64,000 bases of DNA from Hahellaceae bacterium (GTDB lineage: Bacteria; Pseudomonadota; Gammaproteobacteria; Pseudomonadales; Oleiphilaceae). The notes beneath the pieces were generated by a model. It ran no database searches, was not told the origin of the DNA, and saw only the letters and a program-made list of their open reading frames with translations. Below, in pieces: positions 56,547 through 64,000 of the stretch. Position numbers and translations under genes: made by a program. The stretch's first letter is position 1, and every line of letters starts with the position of its first letter. Location: positions 62,001 through 126,000 of the forward strand of contig JADGDV010000011.1 in NCBI GenBank assembly GCA_016744695.1, written 5' to 3'.

Positions 56547-57959
56547 TTACTTACCAATTAAGCTTTGACCACAAACACGGAGAATGTTTCCGTTCATACC
56601 TTGTGATGCCGGGTTTGCGAAGAAGGCAATGGCTTCAGCTACGTCACCAGGCTGACCTCCCTGATTAAGCGAGTTCATTCGTCTACCGGCTTCGCGAATC
56701 ATAAAAGGGATTGCAGCTGTCATTTGAGTTTCGATAAAGCCTGGTGCGACAGCGTTGATGGTAATGCCACCTTTGAGTTGCTTGCTTAAGGATTCAACAT
56801 AACCAATAACCCCTGATTTAGAGGCTGCATAGTTACTTTGTCCGACATTGCCTGCAATACCACTGATAGATGAAACACAAACAATACGGGCATTTTTATT
56901 GAACACTTCATCTTCGAACAAGGCATCATTAATACGTTCTTCTGATGAAAGGTTGATATCAATAAGCAGGTCCCAAAACTGTTCTGGCATTCTTCCTAGC
57001 GTTTTATCGCGAGTAATACCTGCGTTGTGAACAACGATATCCATTCCACCAAATTCTTTCTTAAAGTGTTCTGAAATAATTTGTGGTGCATCGGGGGAGG
57101 TGATGTCCAGTGGGAGAGTTGAGCCTCCAATGTCAGTGGCTACTGCGTTTAACGCATCCTTAGCTTGTGGAACATCAAGACAAACTACGTGGGCACCATC
57201 GCGTGCTAATGTTTTAGCAATAGCTTCACCAATGCCTCGTGATGCACCGGTTACTAAGGCTACTTTACCGCTTAGTGGTGTATTCCAGTCTGTTGCCTTT
57301 GTTTTTGCTGCTTTTGATACTGAAAGTGTTTGACCTGATACATACGCTGAGCGAGGGGATAGGCAGAAACGCAATGGTGACTCAATATGACTTTCTGCGC
57401 CTGGTACGCTGTAAATTACATGAGCGGTGATACCTTTCTTACCCACTTCTTTAGCAATGCTACGAATAAAACCTTCTAAGGCTTTTTGTGAGGCTGCCAT
57501 GGCGGGTGTTGCACAAGAAGATGGTTGAGTTCCCACGATAACGATACGGCCGCACTTGCCTACGTTACGGATGACCGGATGAAAGAATTCATAAACCGTT
57601 TTTAATTCTTCTGTAGTCGTAATACCTGTCGCATCAAAAACTAAGCCTTTGAAACGACGCTTTTCATCAATCGCATCGACTTTAAGAGAGCATACTTTGG
57701 TTTTAGATTTAATATCTGCGGTCGCTATAAGCGCTTTGCTATCGAGAGCATACAGGCTGGCAGTACTTGCACCTAACACGGTGCAGATAGCTTCAATAGC
57801 GGTGCTATTGGGCGCTGCGCTTATAAGTACTTCTCCTTCAATAAAAGGGGCATTAGAGCGAGTTTGTCTTTCAAGAATAACAGGCGCTGGTAAGTTTAGA
57901 GCGCTAACGACTGAGCGTCCTACTGGAGAGTTTGAAACTTTATGATACAAGTCGGACAT
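56547..57959 (-). CDS. High-molecular-weight 3-oxoacyl reductase (FabG4-like SDR)
   Basis: A 470-residue two-domain reductase. The N-terminal 200 residues are a degenerate Rossmann domain; the C-terminal half is a classical SDR with VALVTGASRGIGEAIA (about residue 226), NAGITRDKTL, the Ser in VSSISGIAG and the YAASK Tyr-Lys pair. It reduces 3-oxoacyl thioesters. ATG 57959 with AGAGGAA upstream is chosen; GTG 57986 is weaker. It is divergent from a FadI-like thiolase, so the pair likely acts on acyl-CoA chains. Confidence 0.9.
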   Translation of the reverse strand: MSDLYHKVSNSPVGRSVVSALNLPAPVILERQTRSNAPFIEGEVLISAAPNSTAIEAICTVLGASTASLYALDSKALIATADIKSKTKVCSLKVDAIDEKRRFKGLVFDATGITTTEELKTVYEFFHPVIRNVGKCGRIVIVGTQPSSCATPAMAASQKALEGFIRSIAKEVGKKGITAHVIYSVPGAESHIESPLRFCLSPRSAYVSGQTLSVSKAAKTKATDWNTPLSGKVALVTGASRGIGEAIAKTLARDGAHVVCLDVPQAKDALNAVATDIGGSTLPLDITSPDAPQIISEHFKKEFGGMDIVVHNAGITRDKTLGRMPEQFWDLLIDINLSSEERINDALFEDEVFNKNARIVCVSSISGIAGNVGQSNYAASKSGVIGYVESLSKQLKGGITINAVAPGFIETQMTAAIPFMIREAGRRMNSLNQGGQPGDVAEAIAFFANPASQGMNGNILRVCGQSLIGK

Positions 57960-58077
57960 GCTGGTATTCCTCTGTATATTGACCAAGTATATTAACTGGG
58001 CATATTTACTGAATTAGTCATTATTAGCATAAAAATTTAAATTTAAGCTTCCATTGTGGCGTGTATCTAATCAAAAT

Positions 58078-58151
58078 AAAACACTTGTTTGATTGACCGA
58101 TCACAAAGCACTTGTTGTCAGTTGCGCCAATGTAGAAGGCTAGAACAAGTG
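58078..58151. promoter_or_regulatory. Candidate PsrA-type operator and repeated CACTTGTT in the divergent promoter
   Basis: AAAAC-ACTT-GTTTG at 58078-58091 fits the PsrA pattern (GAAAC-N4-GTTTC-like). CACTTGTT is present at 58082-58089 and 58109-58116, and its complement AACAAGTG at 58144-58151. All lie between the divergent FabG4-like and thiolase genes. The repeats are directly visible; fatty-acid-responsive control is inference. Confidence 0.5.
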
Positions 58152-58199
58152 TACAGTTAGCGCCGAATGCTATTGCACAATACAAAAAGGGTTAAATTA

Positions 58200-59480
58200 A
58201 TGACTGCTCAAACCGTACGTAAAGTTGCCATTATTGGCGGAAACCGAATTCCATTTGCCCGTTCTAATACAGCGTATTCAAAGCTTAGCAACCAGGAATT
58301 ATTAACCGCAGCCTTAAGAGGTTTGGTTGATCGTTTCAATCTTCAAGGTGAAAGATTGGGCGAAGTAGCCGCTGGTGCAGTAATAAAGCACTCTAGAGAT
58401 TTTAACCTGGCACGTGAATGTACATTAAGTTCAGGCTTATCACCAGAAACACCGGCTTATGATGTTCAACAAGCATGCGGAACAGGTTTAGAAGCGGCTG
58501 TTCTTGTGGCGAATAAAATTGCATTAGGCCAAATTGAATGTGGTATTGCCGGTGGGTCTGATACAACCTCCGATGCACCTATTGGTTTGAGCGAAGGGCT
58601 TCGTCAAATATTACTTGATCTTAACAGAGCTAAAACAAACGGCGAGCGCTTGAAGGTTGTTTCTCGTTTTCGTCCTGGTCATTTAGCGCCGCTAGTACCT
58701 GAAAATGGTGAGCCTCGTACAGGGCTTTCTATGGGAGATCATTGCCAGCTTACTGCTCATGAATGGAGTATTCCTCGTGATGAGCAAGATGAGCTAGCGT
58801 GGAACAGCCATCAGAATTTAGATAAAGCGTATACGGAAGGATTTTTTGAAGATTTGGTTACGCCATTAGCAGGCCTTGAAAAAGATAACGTATTACGTGC
58901 AGATACTACTTTAGAAAAACTTGCTTCACTTAAGCCTTGTTTCGATAGAGAAAAAGGTACCATGACTGCGGGTAATAGCACCAATTTAACCGATGGTGCA
59001 TCTTGTGTATTGCTTGCTAGCGAAGAGTGGGCGAAAGAGCGGGGCTTACCTATACGTGCATACTTAACCTTTTCTGAAGTGGCTGCAGTTGATTTTGTAG
59101 ATAAGAAAGAAGGCCTATTAATGGCACCTGCGTATGCGGTACCAAGAATGCTTGAGAGAGCAGGGCTAACGCTTCAGGACTTCGATTTTTATGAAATTCA
59201 TGAAGCGTTTGCTGCGCAGGTATTGTCAACGCTTAAAGCGTGGGAAGACGAAGATTTTTGTAAAAACAAGCTTGGTTATAAGAAGGCACTAGGCTCTATT
59301 GATCGTAGTAAAATGAATGTGAAGGGAAGCAGCTTGGCAACAGGTCATCCATTTGCAGCGACGGGCGGGCGTATTATTTCTACCTTAGCTAAATTACTTG
59401 AAGAAAAAGGTTCAGGGCGAGGCTTAATATCCATTTGTGCCGCTGGTGGACAAGGTATTACTGCGATTATTGAGCGATAA
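58200..59480 (+). CDS. FadI-like acetyl-CoA C-acyltransferase (thiolase)
   Basis: A 426-residue thiolase. The nucleophile Cys is in DVQQACGTGLEAAVL, the base His in FYEIHEAFAAQVL and the second Cys in LISICAAGGQG. NVKGSSLATGHPFAATGGRI is the C-terminal signature. It cleaves or forms 3-oxoacyl-CoA. ATG 58200 with AAAAGGG upstream is chosen over the frame from 58167. The thiolase/FabG4-like pair is common in beta-oxidation or polymer-precursor pathways. Confidence 0.92.
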   Translation: MTAQTVRKVAIIGGNRIPFARSNTAYSKLSNQELLTAALRGLVDRFNLQGERLGEVAAGAVIKHSRDFNLARECTLSSGLSPETPAYDVQQACGTGLEAAVLVANKIALGQIECGIAGGSDTTSDAPIGLSEGLRQILLDLNRAKTNGERLKVVSRFRPGHLAPLVPENGEPRTGLSMGDHCQLTAHEWSIPRDEQDELAWNSHQNLDKAYTEGFFEDLVTPLAGLEKDNVLRADTTLEKLASLKPCFDREKGTMTAGNSTNLTDGASCVLLASEEWAKERGLPIRAYLTFSEVAAVDFVDKKEGLLMAPAYAVPRMLERAGLTLQDFDFYEIHEAFAAQVLSTLKAWEDEDFCKNKLGYKKALGSIDRSKMNVKGSSLATGHPFAATGGRIISTLAKLLEEKGSGRGLISICAAGGQGITAIIER

Positions 59481-59502
59481 ATGATCGTTATTTAAATTCG
59501 TT

Positions 59503-59527
59503 CTTCTGCGCAGCATTGGTGCAGAAG
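59503..59527 (+). terminator. Stem-loop after the thiolase gene
   Basis: CTTCTGC and GCAGAAG form a 7-bp stem. Further downstream ACTGGA and TCCAGT, and CGCAAC and GTTGCG, make more pairing in this 245-base gap. No T-run. Confidence 0.45.
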
Positions 59528-59725
59528 GCGTGACTGGAATTGGGGTTTCTTTCAAAGAGAAGCTCTTATTCTGTTTCTCTTACTATCTCACCGCAACCGC
59601 TCCAGTCGCATTAGTTGCGTTAATATTATCCTCTCCTTATTTTCTATCTTTGCTATAATTTTATCTTTACTATAGATTAAAACCTCTCTGTAACTGATTG
59701 ACATAAAAAGAAAGATATCATCATT

Positions 59726-60766
59726 ATGCAAGAACAAAATTCTGATTCGGTAGAAAATCCAGAGCAAGACTCTATTTTAGGCGAAAGAACATCATCAGAT
59801 GAAAATAGGTCGGTATATCAGGCTCAACCCGTGCCGCATAGATCTCAGCCAGCGCCACCTTCAGGTACTTCGGGAGATAATCAATACTATATTCAGCAGT
59901 TAATCGATACGCTCCAGAAACGTAATCAATTTATGACTATTATGTTGGTGCTGTTAATTGTAGTGTCTGTTGCTGCGTCTTTTGGTGCGTTTAAAATTTA
60001 TATTGATTACCAGTCTGCGATACAAAATGTTAATAGCTTGCAAAGTGACGAAAGCCAGCAAAAGCAAGCTATCAGCAACTTAAATGAGACTTTAAATCAG
60101 CTGCAGACTAAGCATGATGAACTGACCCAAACCAATGATGTGGCTGGCCAACAGTTAAATGCATCATCATCCAAGCTGGTCACAACTGAGCAAATGGTTG
60201 AAGCACTTAAAACCAATTTAGAATTGGTTAAAGCTCAAAGGCAGCAGCTTGAGCAAGAGAATAAGATTATTCGTTCTGCTTTAGATACCACTTCCGCAGG
60301 CAAAGAAAAAACACTATCTCTAATTGATGAAAAAGAAACTGAGATGGAACAGTTAAGAGATCAGTTAGTGTTTGATCAGCAGCAAAACAAGGCACTTAAA
60401 ACAGAAGTTACTAACCGAAAAAATGCTTTTAATGCCTTATCTAAGCGTTATCAGGCAATAAAGGGAGATATATTCTCTCTAGAGCAAACACTTGATCAGT
60501 CTAATAAGCAGGTGGTGTCAAAAAGCAAAGAGATTAAGGGCTTGCAAGCACAAGCGGTGACCAAGGCCGCTGAGCTAGATAAAGCTAAGAAAGAGATTGC
60601 AGCCTTGAAGAGTCGCCCCCTTAGTACAGCGCAACCCCAGACTTTATCTAAGCCCGTTCAGTCTTCACCAACCGAGTCAAAATCTACCAAATCTGCTAAA
60701 CCCTTAACATCTAGCTCAAAAAATACACTGGATGTGCCTGATGAGATAATTATCGACTTGAATTAA
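59726..60766 (+). CDS. Single-span coiled-coil membrane protein
   Basis: A 346-residue protein with a polar N-terminal 69 residues, one membrane helix at about 70-90 (MTIMLVLLIVVSVAASFGAF), then a long coiled coil with many Gln/Lys/Glu (about 95-300), and a Ser/Lys-rich tail. It is probably anchored with the coil in the periplasm. No family recognised. It resembles tether or scaffold proteins. Confidence 0.7.
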   Translation: MQEQNSDSVENPEQDSILGERTSSDENRSVYQAQPVPHRSQPAPPSGTSGDNQYYIQQLIDTLQKRNQFMTIMLVLLIVVSVAASFGAFKIYIDYQSAIQNVNSLQSDESQQKQAISNLNETLNQLQTKHDELTQTNDVAGQQLNASSSKLVTTEQMVEALKTNLELVKAQRQQLEQENKIIRSALDTTSAGKEKTLSLIDEKETEMEQLRDQLVFDQQQNKALKTEVTNRKNAFNALSKRYQAIKGDIFSLEQTLDQSNKQVVSKSKEIKGLQAQAVTKAAELDKAKKEIAALKSRPLSTAQPQTLSKPVQSSPTESKSTKSAKPLTSSSKNTLDVPDEIIIDLN

Positions 60767-60811
60767 TTGCATCTACATATTGAATCCAGGAATTAAAAAG
60801 AAGAATTGATC

Positions 60812-61555
60812 ATGACAAAAACAGTATTAATAACAGGTGCGAGTTCTGGTATTGGTGAAGGCATGGCAAGAGAGTTTGCCGCGCGAGGTTATAACTTAGC
60901 ATTGGCCGCTCGTCGTTTAGAATCACTCGAACAGTTGGCTGGCGAATTAACTAAGCAATTTTCTGGAATACGCATCGAAACACTAAAGCTTGATGTAACC
61001 GATGTAGTCGCTGTTCAGAAAGCAATTCCTTCGGTTGCAAAAATATTTGGAAAACTAGATGTTGTTGTCGCTAATGCAGGGATTGGTGGTGGAGGAGCCA
61101 TTGGTAGTGATAAGTTTGATGAAGATGTCGCTATCATGCAAACCAATGTTATTGGGGCAATGGCAACGATTGATTCATCTGTTAAGCTATTTAAAGAGCA
61201 GGGCGAAGGGCACCTTGTAGGTATTGCATCAGTAGCCGCCTTTAGAGGTTTACCTCACGCAAGTGCTTATTGCGCTTCTAAAGCGGCCATAAGTACCTAT
61301 ATGGATGCATTGCAGCTTGAGTTACATCATTCTCCTATTAATGTTACCTGTCTTTATCCTGGCTATATAGATACCCCTATCAACAATAAAATGAAAAACC
61401 GCCCATTTTTAATTGATGTAGAAAAAGGCTCTCGTATCATCGTTAACTTGATAGAGAAAAAAGTTAAGAAATCTACGGTACCTGTTATGCCGTGGAATAT
61501 TGTTGGGAGACTTTTAAAAGTACTGCCTAACTCGTTACTGGCTGGACGGGCTTAA
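60812..61555 (+). CDS. SDR-family oxidoreductase
   Basis: A 247-residue classical SDR: cofactor motif TGASSGIGEG (residues 8-17), NAGIGGGG, Ser in GIASVAAF and the YCASK Tyr-Lys pair. Substrate unknown. ATG 60812 with AAGAAG upstream is preferred over TTG 60806. It is 8 bases before the DMT permease gene. Confidence 0.9.
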   Translation: MTKTVLITGASSGIGEGMAREFAARGYNLALAARRLESLEQLAGELTKQFSGIRIETLKLDVTDVVAVQKAIPSVAKIFGKLDVVVANAGIGGGGAIGSDKFDEDVAIMQTNVIGAMATIDSSVKLFKEQGEGHLVGIASVAAFRGLPHASAYCASKAAISTYMDALQLELHHSPINVTCLYPGYIDTPINNKMKNRPFLIDVEKGSRIIVNLIEKKVKKSTVPVMPWNIVGRLLKVLPNSLLAGRA

Positions 61556-61563
61556 GCACAAGA

Positions 61564-62463
61564 GTGAATGCTTCTTTATACGCAATAACTGTCTTAATTT
61601 GGGGTTCAACTTGGCTGGCTATTTATTTTCAGTTAGGTGATGTGCCTGTCAATGTCTCTGTTTTTTATCGCTTTGCATTGGCAGCAGCGTTGCTATTGCC
61701 CTGGATGTGGTTAACGGGAAAGCTTCAAAAAACAGACCGTTCAGATCACTTATATATGGTGTTACAGGGGGCTTGTTTATTCTCCTTTAACTTCATCTGT
61801 TTCTATAATGCGACTCACTATATTACCAGTGGTTTAGTGGCTGTTGTTTTTTCATTAGCAACGCTCTTTAATGCGGTTAATAACCGTTTTTTCTGGAAAG
61901 AAACTATTCCCCGTGCAGTACTGATTGCAGGGTGTATTGGTTCCACAGGGTTGGTTTTATTGTTTTTACCTGAGTTGACAGGAAAGGAGCAGGGGAGTTC
62001 TTCTTCACTAGATACGCTAAAAGGTTTAGGGTTAGCGGGTTTAGGGACTTACCTTTTTTCTCTGGGCAATATGATATCAAAGCGGCATAGTTTAAAAGGC
62101 ATTAAACCTATTACAACAAACGCCTATGGAATGGCTTATGGTACGCTAATTTTAGCCGGAATTTTACTCGTTACTTTACAACCTTTAGTTGTAGATTTTA
62201 GTGCTCAATATCTAGGGGCTTTACTATATTTGAGTATTTTGGGATCTATCGTTGGCTTTACGACGTATCTAACACTGGTTGCTAGGTTAGGTGCTAATAA
62301 AGCGGCATACACAACGGTCATGTTCCCTGTTGTGGCTTTGATGCTTTCAAGTTGGTTTGAAGGTTATGAGTGGCAAGCAACTAGTTTTATAGGTTTGGCT
62401 TTAACGATACTAGGCAATTTAATCATTAATTTTGGTTCGTTAAAAGCGCTCAAAAAATCATGA
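61564..62463 (+). CDS. DMT-superfamily permease (EamA)
   Basis: A 299-residue membrane protein with ten helices in two EamA repeats (FSLATLFNAVNNRFFWKE at the end of the first; LGALLYLSILGSIVGFTTYLTLV in the second). Start GTG 61564. Metabolite exporter of unknown substrate, likely co-transcribed with the SDR. Confidence 0.88.
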   Translation: MNASLYAITVLIWGSTWLAIYFQLGDVPVNVSVFYRFALAAALLLPWMWLTGKLQKTDRSDHLYMVLQGACLFSFNFICFYNATHYITSGLVAVVFSLATLFNAVNNRFFWKETIPRAVLIAGCIGSTGLVLLFLPELTGKEQGSSSSLDTLKGLGLAGLGTYLFSLGNMISKRHSLKGIKPITTNAYGMAYGTLILAGILLVTLQPLVVDFSAQYLGALLYLSILGSIVGFTTYLTLVARLGANKAAYTTVMFPVVALMLSSWFEGYEWQATSFIGLALTILGNLIINFGSLKALKKS

Positions 62464-62466
62464 GTA

Positions 62467-62991
62467 CTATTTCATTTCGCTCTCAAGCATTTTCAGTTTG
62501 TGAAACGCCTTAACTCTTTGAATGAAGGACTCTCTTATTTTGGGGTCACTTAACCGACCTTCTTCTTCGATAGGTAAGCGCGGAAAATTCTTTATTGTTT
62601 GTTGAACAAAAATCCCTTGTCCGATTTTTTGATAATCCCCTTCGATTAACAGCTTTACATTTTCTGTGCCGCAACTGGGCGAGCCTTTTTTGAATATGTA
62701 ACCACACAATTCGTTTTGTTGACTAACTTGCGTATTAGCGCACTCAATAAGAGCGTCAGTAACATCCATATCTGGGTTTTCTATGCCTACACAGATAACA
62801 CCGCTATCAAGCTGAACCAAATGAATCTTCTTTCTCGGAACCCCCAAGCCTATGGCCATTTCAGGGCAAAAGGGCCTGAATTCAAAATATTTACTTAGTT
62901 CTTCGTTGATATAGGCATCATATTTGTGAGTGCCATCGTAACGGACATTTTCACCAAGTAGGCAGCTACTAATACCGACAGTGATTTTCAT
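62467..62991 (-). CDS. DUF523 protein (YbbK-like)
   Basis: A 174-residue cytosolic protein with the DUF523 signature ISSCLLGENVRYDGTHK (residues 7-23) and GSPSCGTENV. The conserved Cys suggest metal or iron-sulfur binding. Function unknown. In some pseudomonads DUF523 is fused to DUF1722; here it stands alone. Confidence 0.88.
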   Translation of the reverse strand: MKITVGISSCLLGENVRYDGTHKYDAYINEELSKYFEFRPFCPEMAIGLGVPRKKIHLVQLDSGVICVGIENPDMDVTDALIECANTQVSQQNELCGYIFKKGSPSCGTENVKLLIEGDYQKIGQGIFVQQTIKNFPRLPIEEEGRLSDPKIRESFIQRVKAFHKLKMLESEMK

Positions 62992-63038
62992 ATAGCCAAC
63001 TCCAATTTCATGCCTGAAACGGAACAGGTTATCACTTT

Positions 63039-63818
63039 TTGAATGCGCTTGGTTTATTAATGGTGGCTAGTAGATTAAATAATGAAGACTGCGCTGTTTC
63101 ACGTGCTGATGGTCGCTTCAATGATGTTAGTTGTGGAAGTGTTCGCCAATATGCTTGTTATAGTACGTCTGCCAATCAATGGAATATTACGTCTGGTTCT
63201 GGTACTTGGGCTGGCGGTGACAATGTTTGTGAGCAGGAATTTGGCACAGCTTATCGTTACGATGTGCCAAAAAATGGCTACCAGAATCGTCGTTTAATGG
63301 ATCAAAAAACAGCGGAAGGTATTTCGGGTGATATTTGGTTGAACTACTCAGATACAGCTAATGAGGGAGATTGGGTTCCTGGAGACTTCCCGCAAATTAT
63401 TTTGCCAGATACAACTCAGCCTATCGTGTACAAAAAGCTTAGAAATGATAAAGGGAAGTGTTTGGATTTAGAAGGCCGAAGTACGTCAAATGGCACTGAA
63501 ATCCATCAGTGGTCTTGCCATGGTGCAGATAGTCAGCTTTGGTATCAAGATGATACCGGTAGAATACACAGTAAAGCGGACACTTCAAAATGTATTGATG
63601 TGTCAGGCGGAGGAAGCGGTAATGGTTCTCGTATTGTTTTGTGGAGTTGTCATGGTGGAGATAATCAGCGTTGGGTTCGTGGGAGTAGCAATTCTTTCAG
63701 ACCCGTTCATGCGACTAATAAAGCGTTGGATATAAAGGACCCTTTCTGGGGAGATGGGCAGCGCGCTCACCTTTGGGGTTTTCATGGTGGTAAATCACAG
63801 CGTTGGAGCTGGGATTAA
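63039..63818 (+). CDS. Ricin-type beta-trefoil lectin protein, probably 5'-truncated
   Basis: A 259-residue frame. The C-terminal 130 residues are a ricin B-like lectin with three QxW repeats (HQWSCHGADSQLW, LWSCHGGDNQRW, LWGFHGGKSQRW). The N-terminal part has DCAVSRADGRFNDVSCG and RQYACYSTSANQWNIT, the tail of a C-type-lectin-like domain with no start. No signal peptide follows the possible starts (TTG 63039, ATG 63060), so it is likely the 3' remnant of a larger secreted protein. Confidence 0.7.
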   Translation: MNALGLLMVASRLNNEDCAVSRADGRFNDVSCGSVRQYACYSTSANQWNITSGSGTWAGGDNVCEQEFGTAYRYDVPKNGYQNRRLMDQKTAEGISGDIWLNYSDTANEGDWVPGDFPQIILPDTTQPIVYKKLRNDKGKCLDLEGRSTSNGTEIHQWSCHGADSQLWYQDDTGRIHSKADTSKCIDVSGGGSGNGSRIVLWSCHGGDNQRWVRGSSNSFRPVHATNKALDIKDPFWGDGQRAHLWGFHGGKSQRWSWD

Positions 63819-63848
63819 CCCGATTGATTGGCGTTAATTAGATGTATG

Positions 63849-63884
63849 GCTATTGGTAATAGTGGCTTCACTATTGCCAGTAGC
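63849..63884. terminator. Stem-loop between the lectin gene and the following minus-strand frame
   Basis: GCTATTGGTAATAGTG and CACTATTGCCAGTAGC form a 16-bp stem (with two G-U pairs) around a GCTT loop, between the converging lectin gene and the partial minus-strand gene. Confidence 0.6.
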
Positions 63885-63893
63885 TCAGTATCT

Positions 63894-64000
63894 TCATTCT
63901 GATACACCTTGCAGCACTTCAACTTTCCCCTCATAATATTCGATTATGAAGATAATACCGTTGTTATGGATGATTGGTATTGAATAGTCGCTTGTATTTG
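63894..64000 (-). CDS. C-terminal end of an unidentified minus-strand gene
   Basis: On the minus strand a frame is open from the window edge to TGA at 63894-63896, with 34 codons (SDYSIPIIHNNGIIFIIEYY then EGKVEVLQGVSE). It follows a stem-loop as a convergent gene would. The coding assignment is tentative and no family can be named. Confidence 0.35.
   Translation of the reverse strand, partial: NTSDYSIPIIHNNGIIFIIEYYEGKVEVLQGVSE

Overview
The window looks like a chromosome segment from a marine-type gammaproteobacterium (Oceanospirillales/Alteromonadales-like, moderately AT-rich). Evidence is the lpxB-rnhB and fdxA-mutS-recA blocks, FabA/FabB/FabV fatty acid synthesis, UbiT/UbiU/UbiV, a PEP-CTERM protein and AraC regulators with arabinose-binding-like N-termini. 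I cannot name a genus. No tRNA, rRNA, prophage or intact insertion sequence was recognised.

Layout: 1-6.4 kb is housekeeping (lpxB 3' end, rnhB, a DUF4124 protein, fdxA, mutS, and recA with a LexA box). 6.5-11.4 kb is a four-gene envelope/efflux unit (AI-2E-type permease, NodT-type outer-membrane factor, HlyD-type adaptor, DUF2955 membrane protein). 11.4-20.7 kb holds a PlsC-like acyltransferase divergent from a compact fatty acid synthesis operon: fabA, fabB, fabV, a 1510-residue single-chain acetyl-CoA carboxylase in the order CT-alpha, CT-beta, biotin carboxylase, biotin carrier, and an acyl carrier protein. 20.7-26 kb has an AraC regulator, an FNR/DNR-like regulator and the oxygen-independent ubiquinone genes ubiT, ubiU and ubiV with a YhcC-type radical SAM gene. 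A perfect TTGAT-N4-ATCAA box lies between the divergent ubiT and yhcC.

26-39 kb is accessory: a Uma2-family nuclease, SirB2, a WYL-domain regulator and a type I-E CRISPR-Cas locus. Its gene order is unusual: cas3, cas6e, cse2, cas7e, cas5e, cas8e, a KilA-N gene, cas1, cas2, leader, then an array of 22 repeats and 21 spacers. A decayed second KilA-N gene lies just past the distal end of the array. The KilA-N gene sits 26 and 6 bases from its cas neighbours, so it is probably co-transcribed with them.

39-64 kb mixes signalling, envelope and lipid genes: PilZ protein, Lon-like protease, M23 peptidase, a FixJ-type regulator with a receiver-kinase, L,D-transpeptidase, PEP-CTERM protein, MaoC-like protein, MCE lipoprotein, AraC regulator, bile-acid-type symporter, thioesterase, several lipoproteins, a chemotaxis receptor with an apparent homopolymer frameshift, a divergent FabG4-like reductase and FadI-like thiolase pair with a candidate PsrA-type operator, an SDR, a DMT permease, DUF523 and a 5'-truncated ricin-type lectin gene.

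The two most unusual systems are the single-chain carboxylase fatty acid operon and the rearranged type I-E locus carrying a KilA-N gene.
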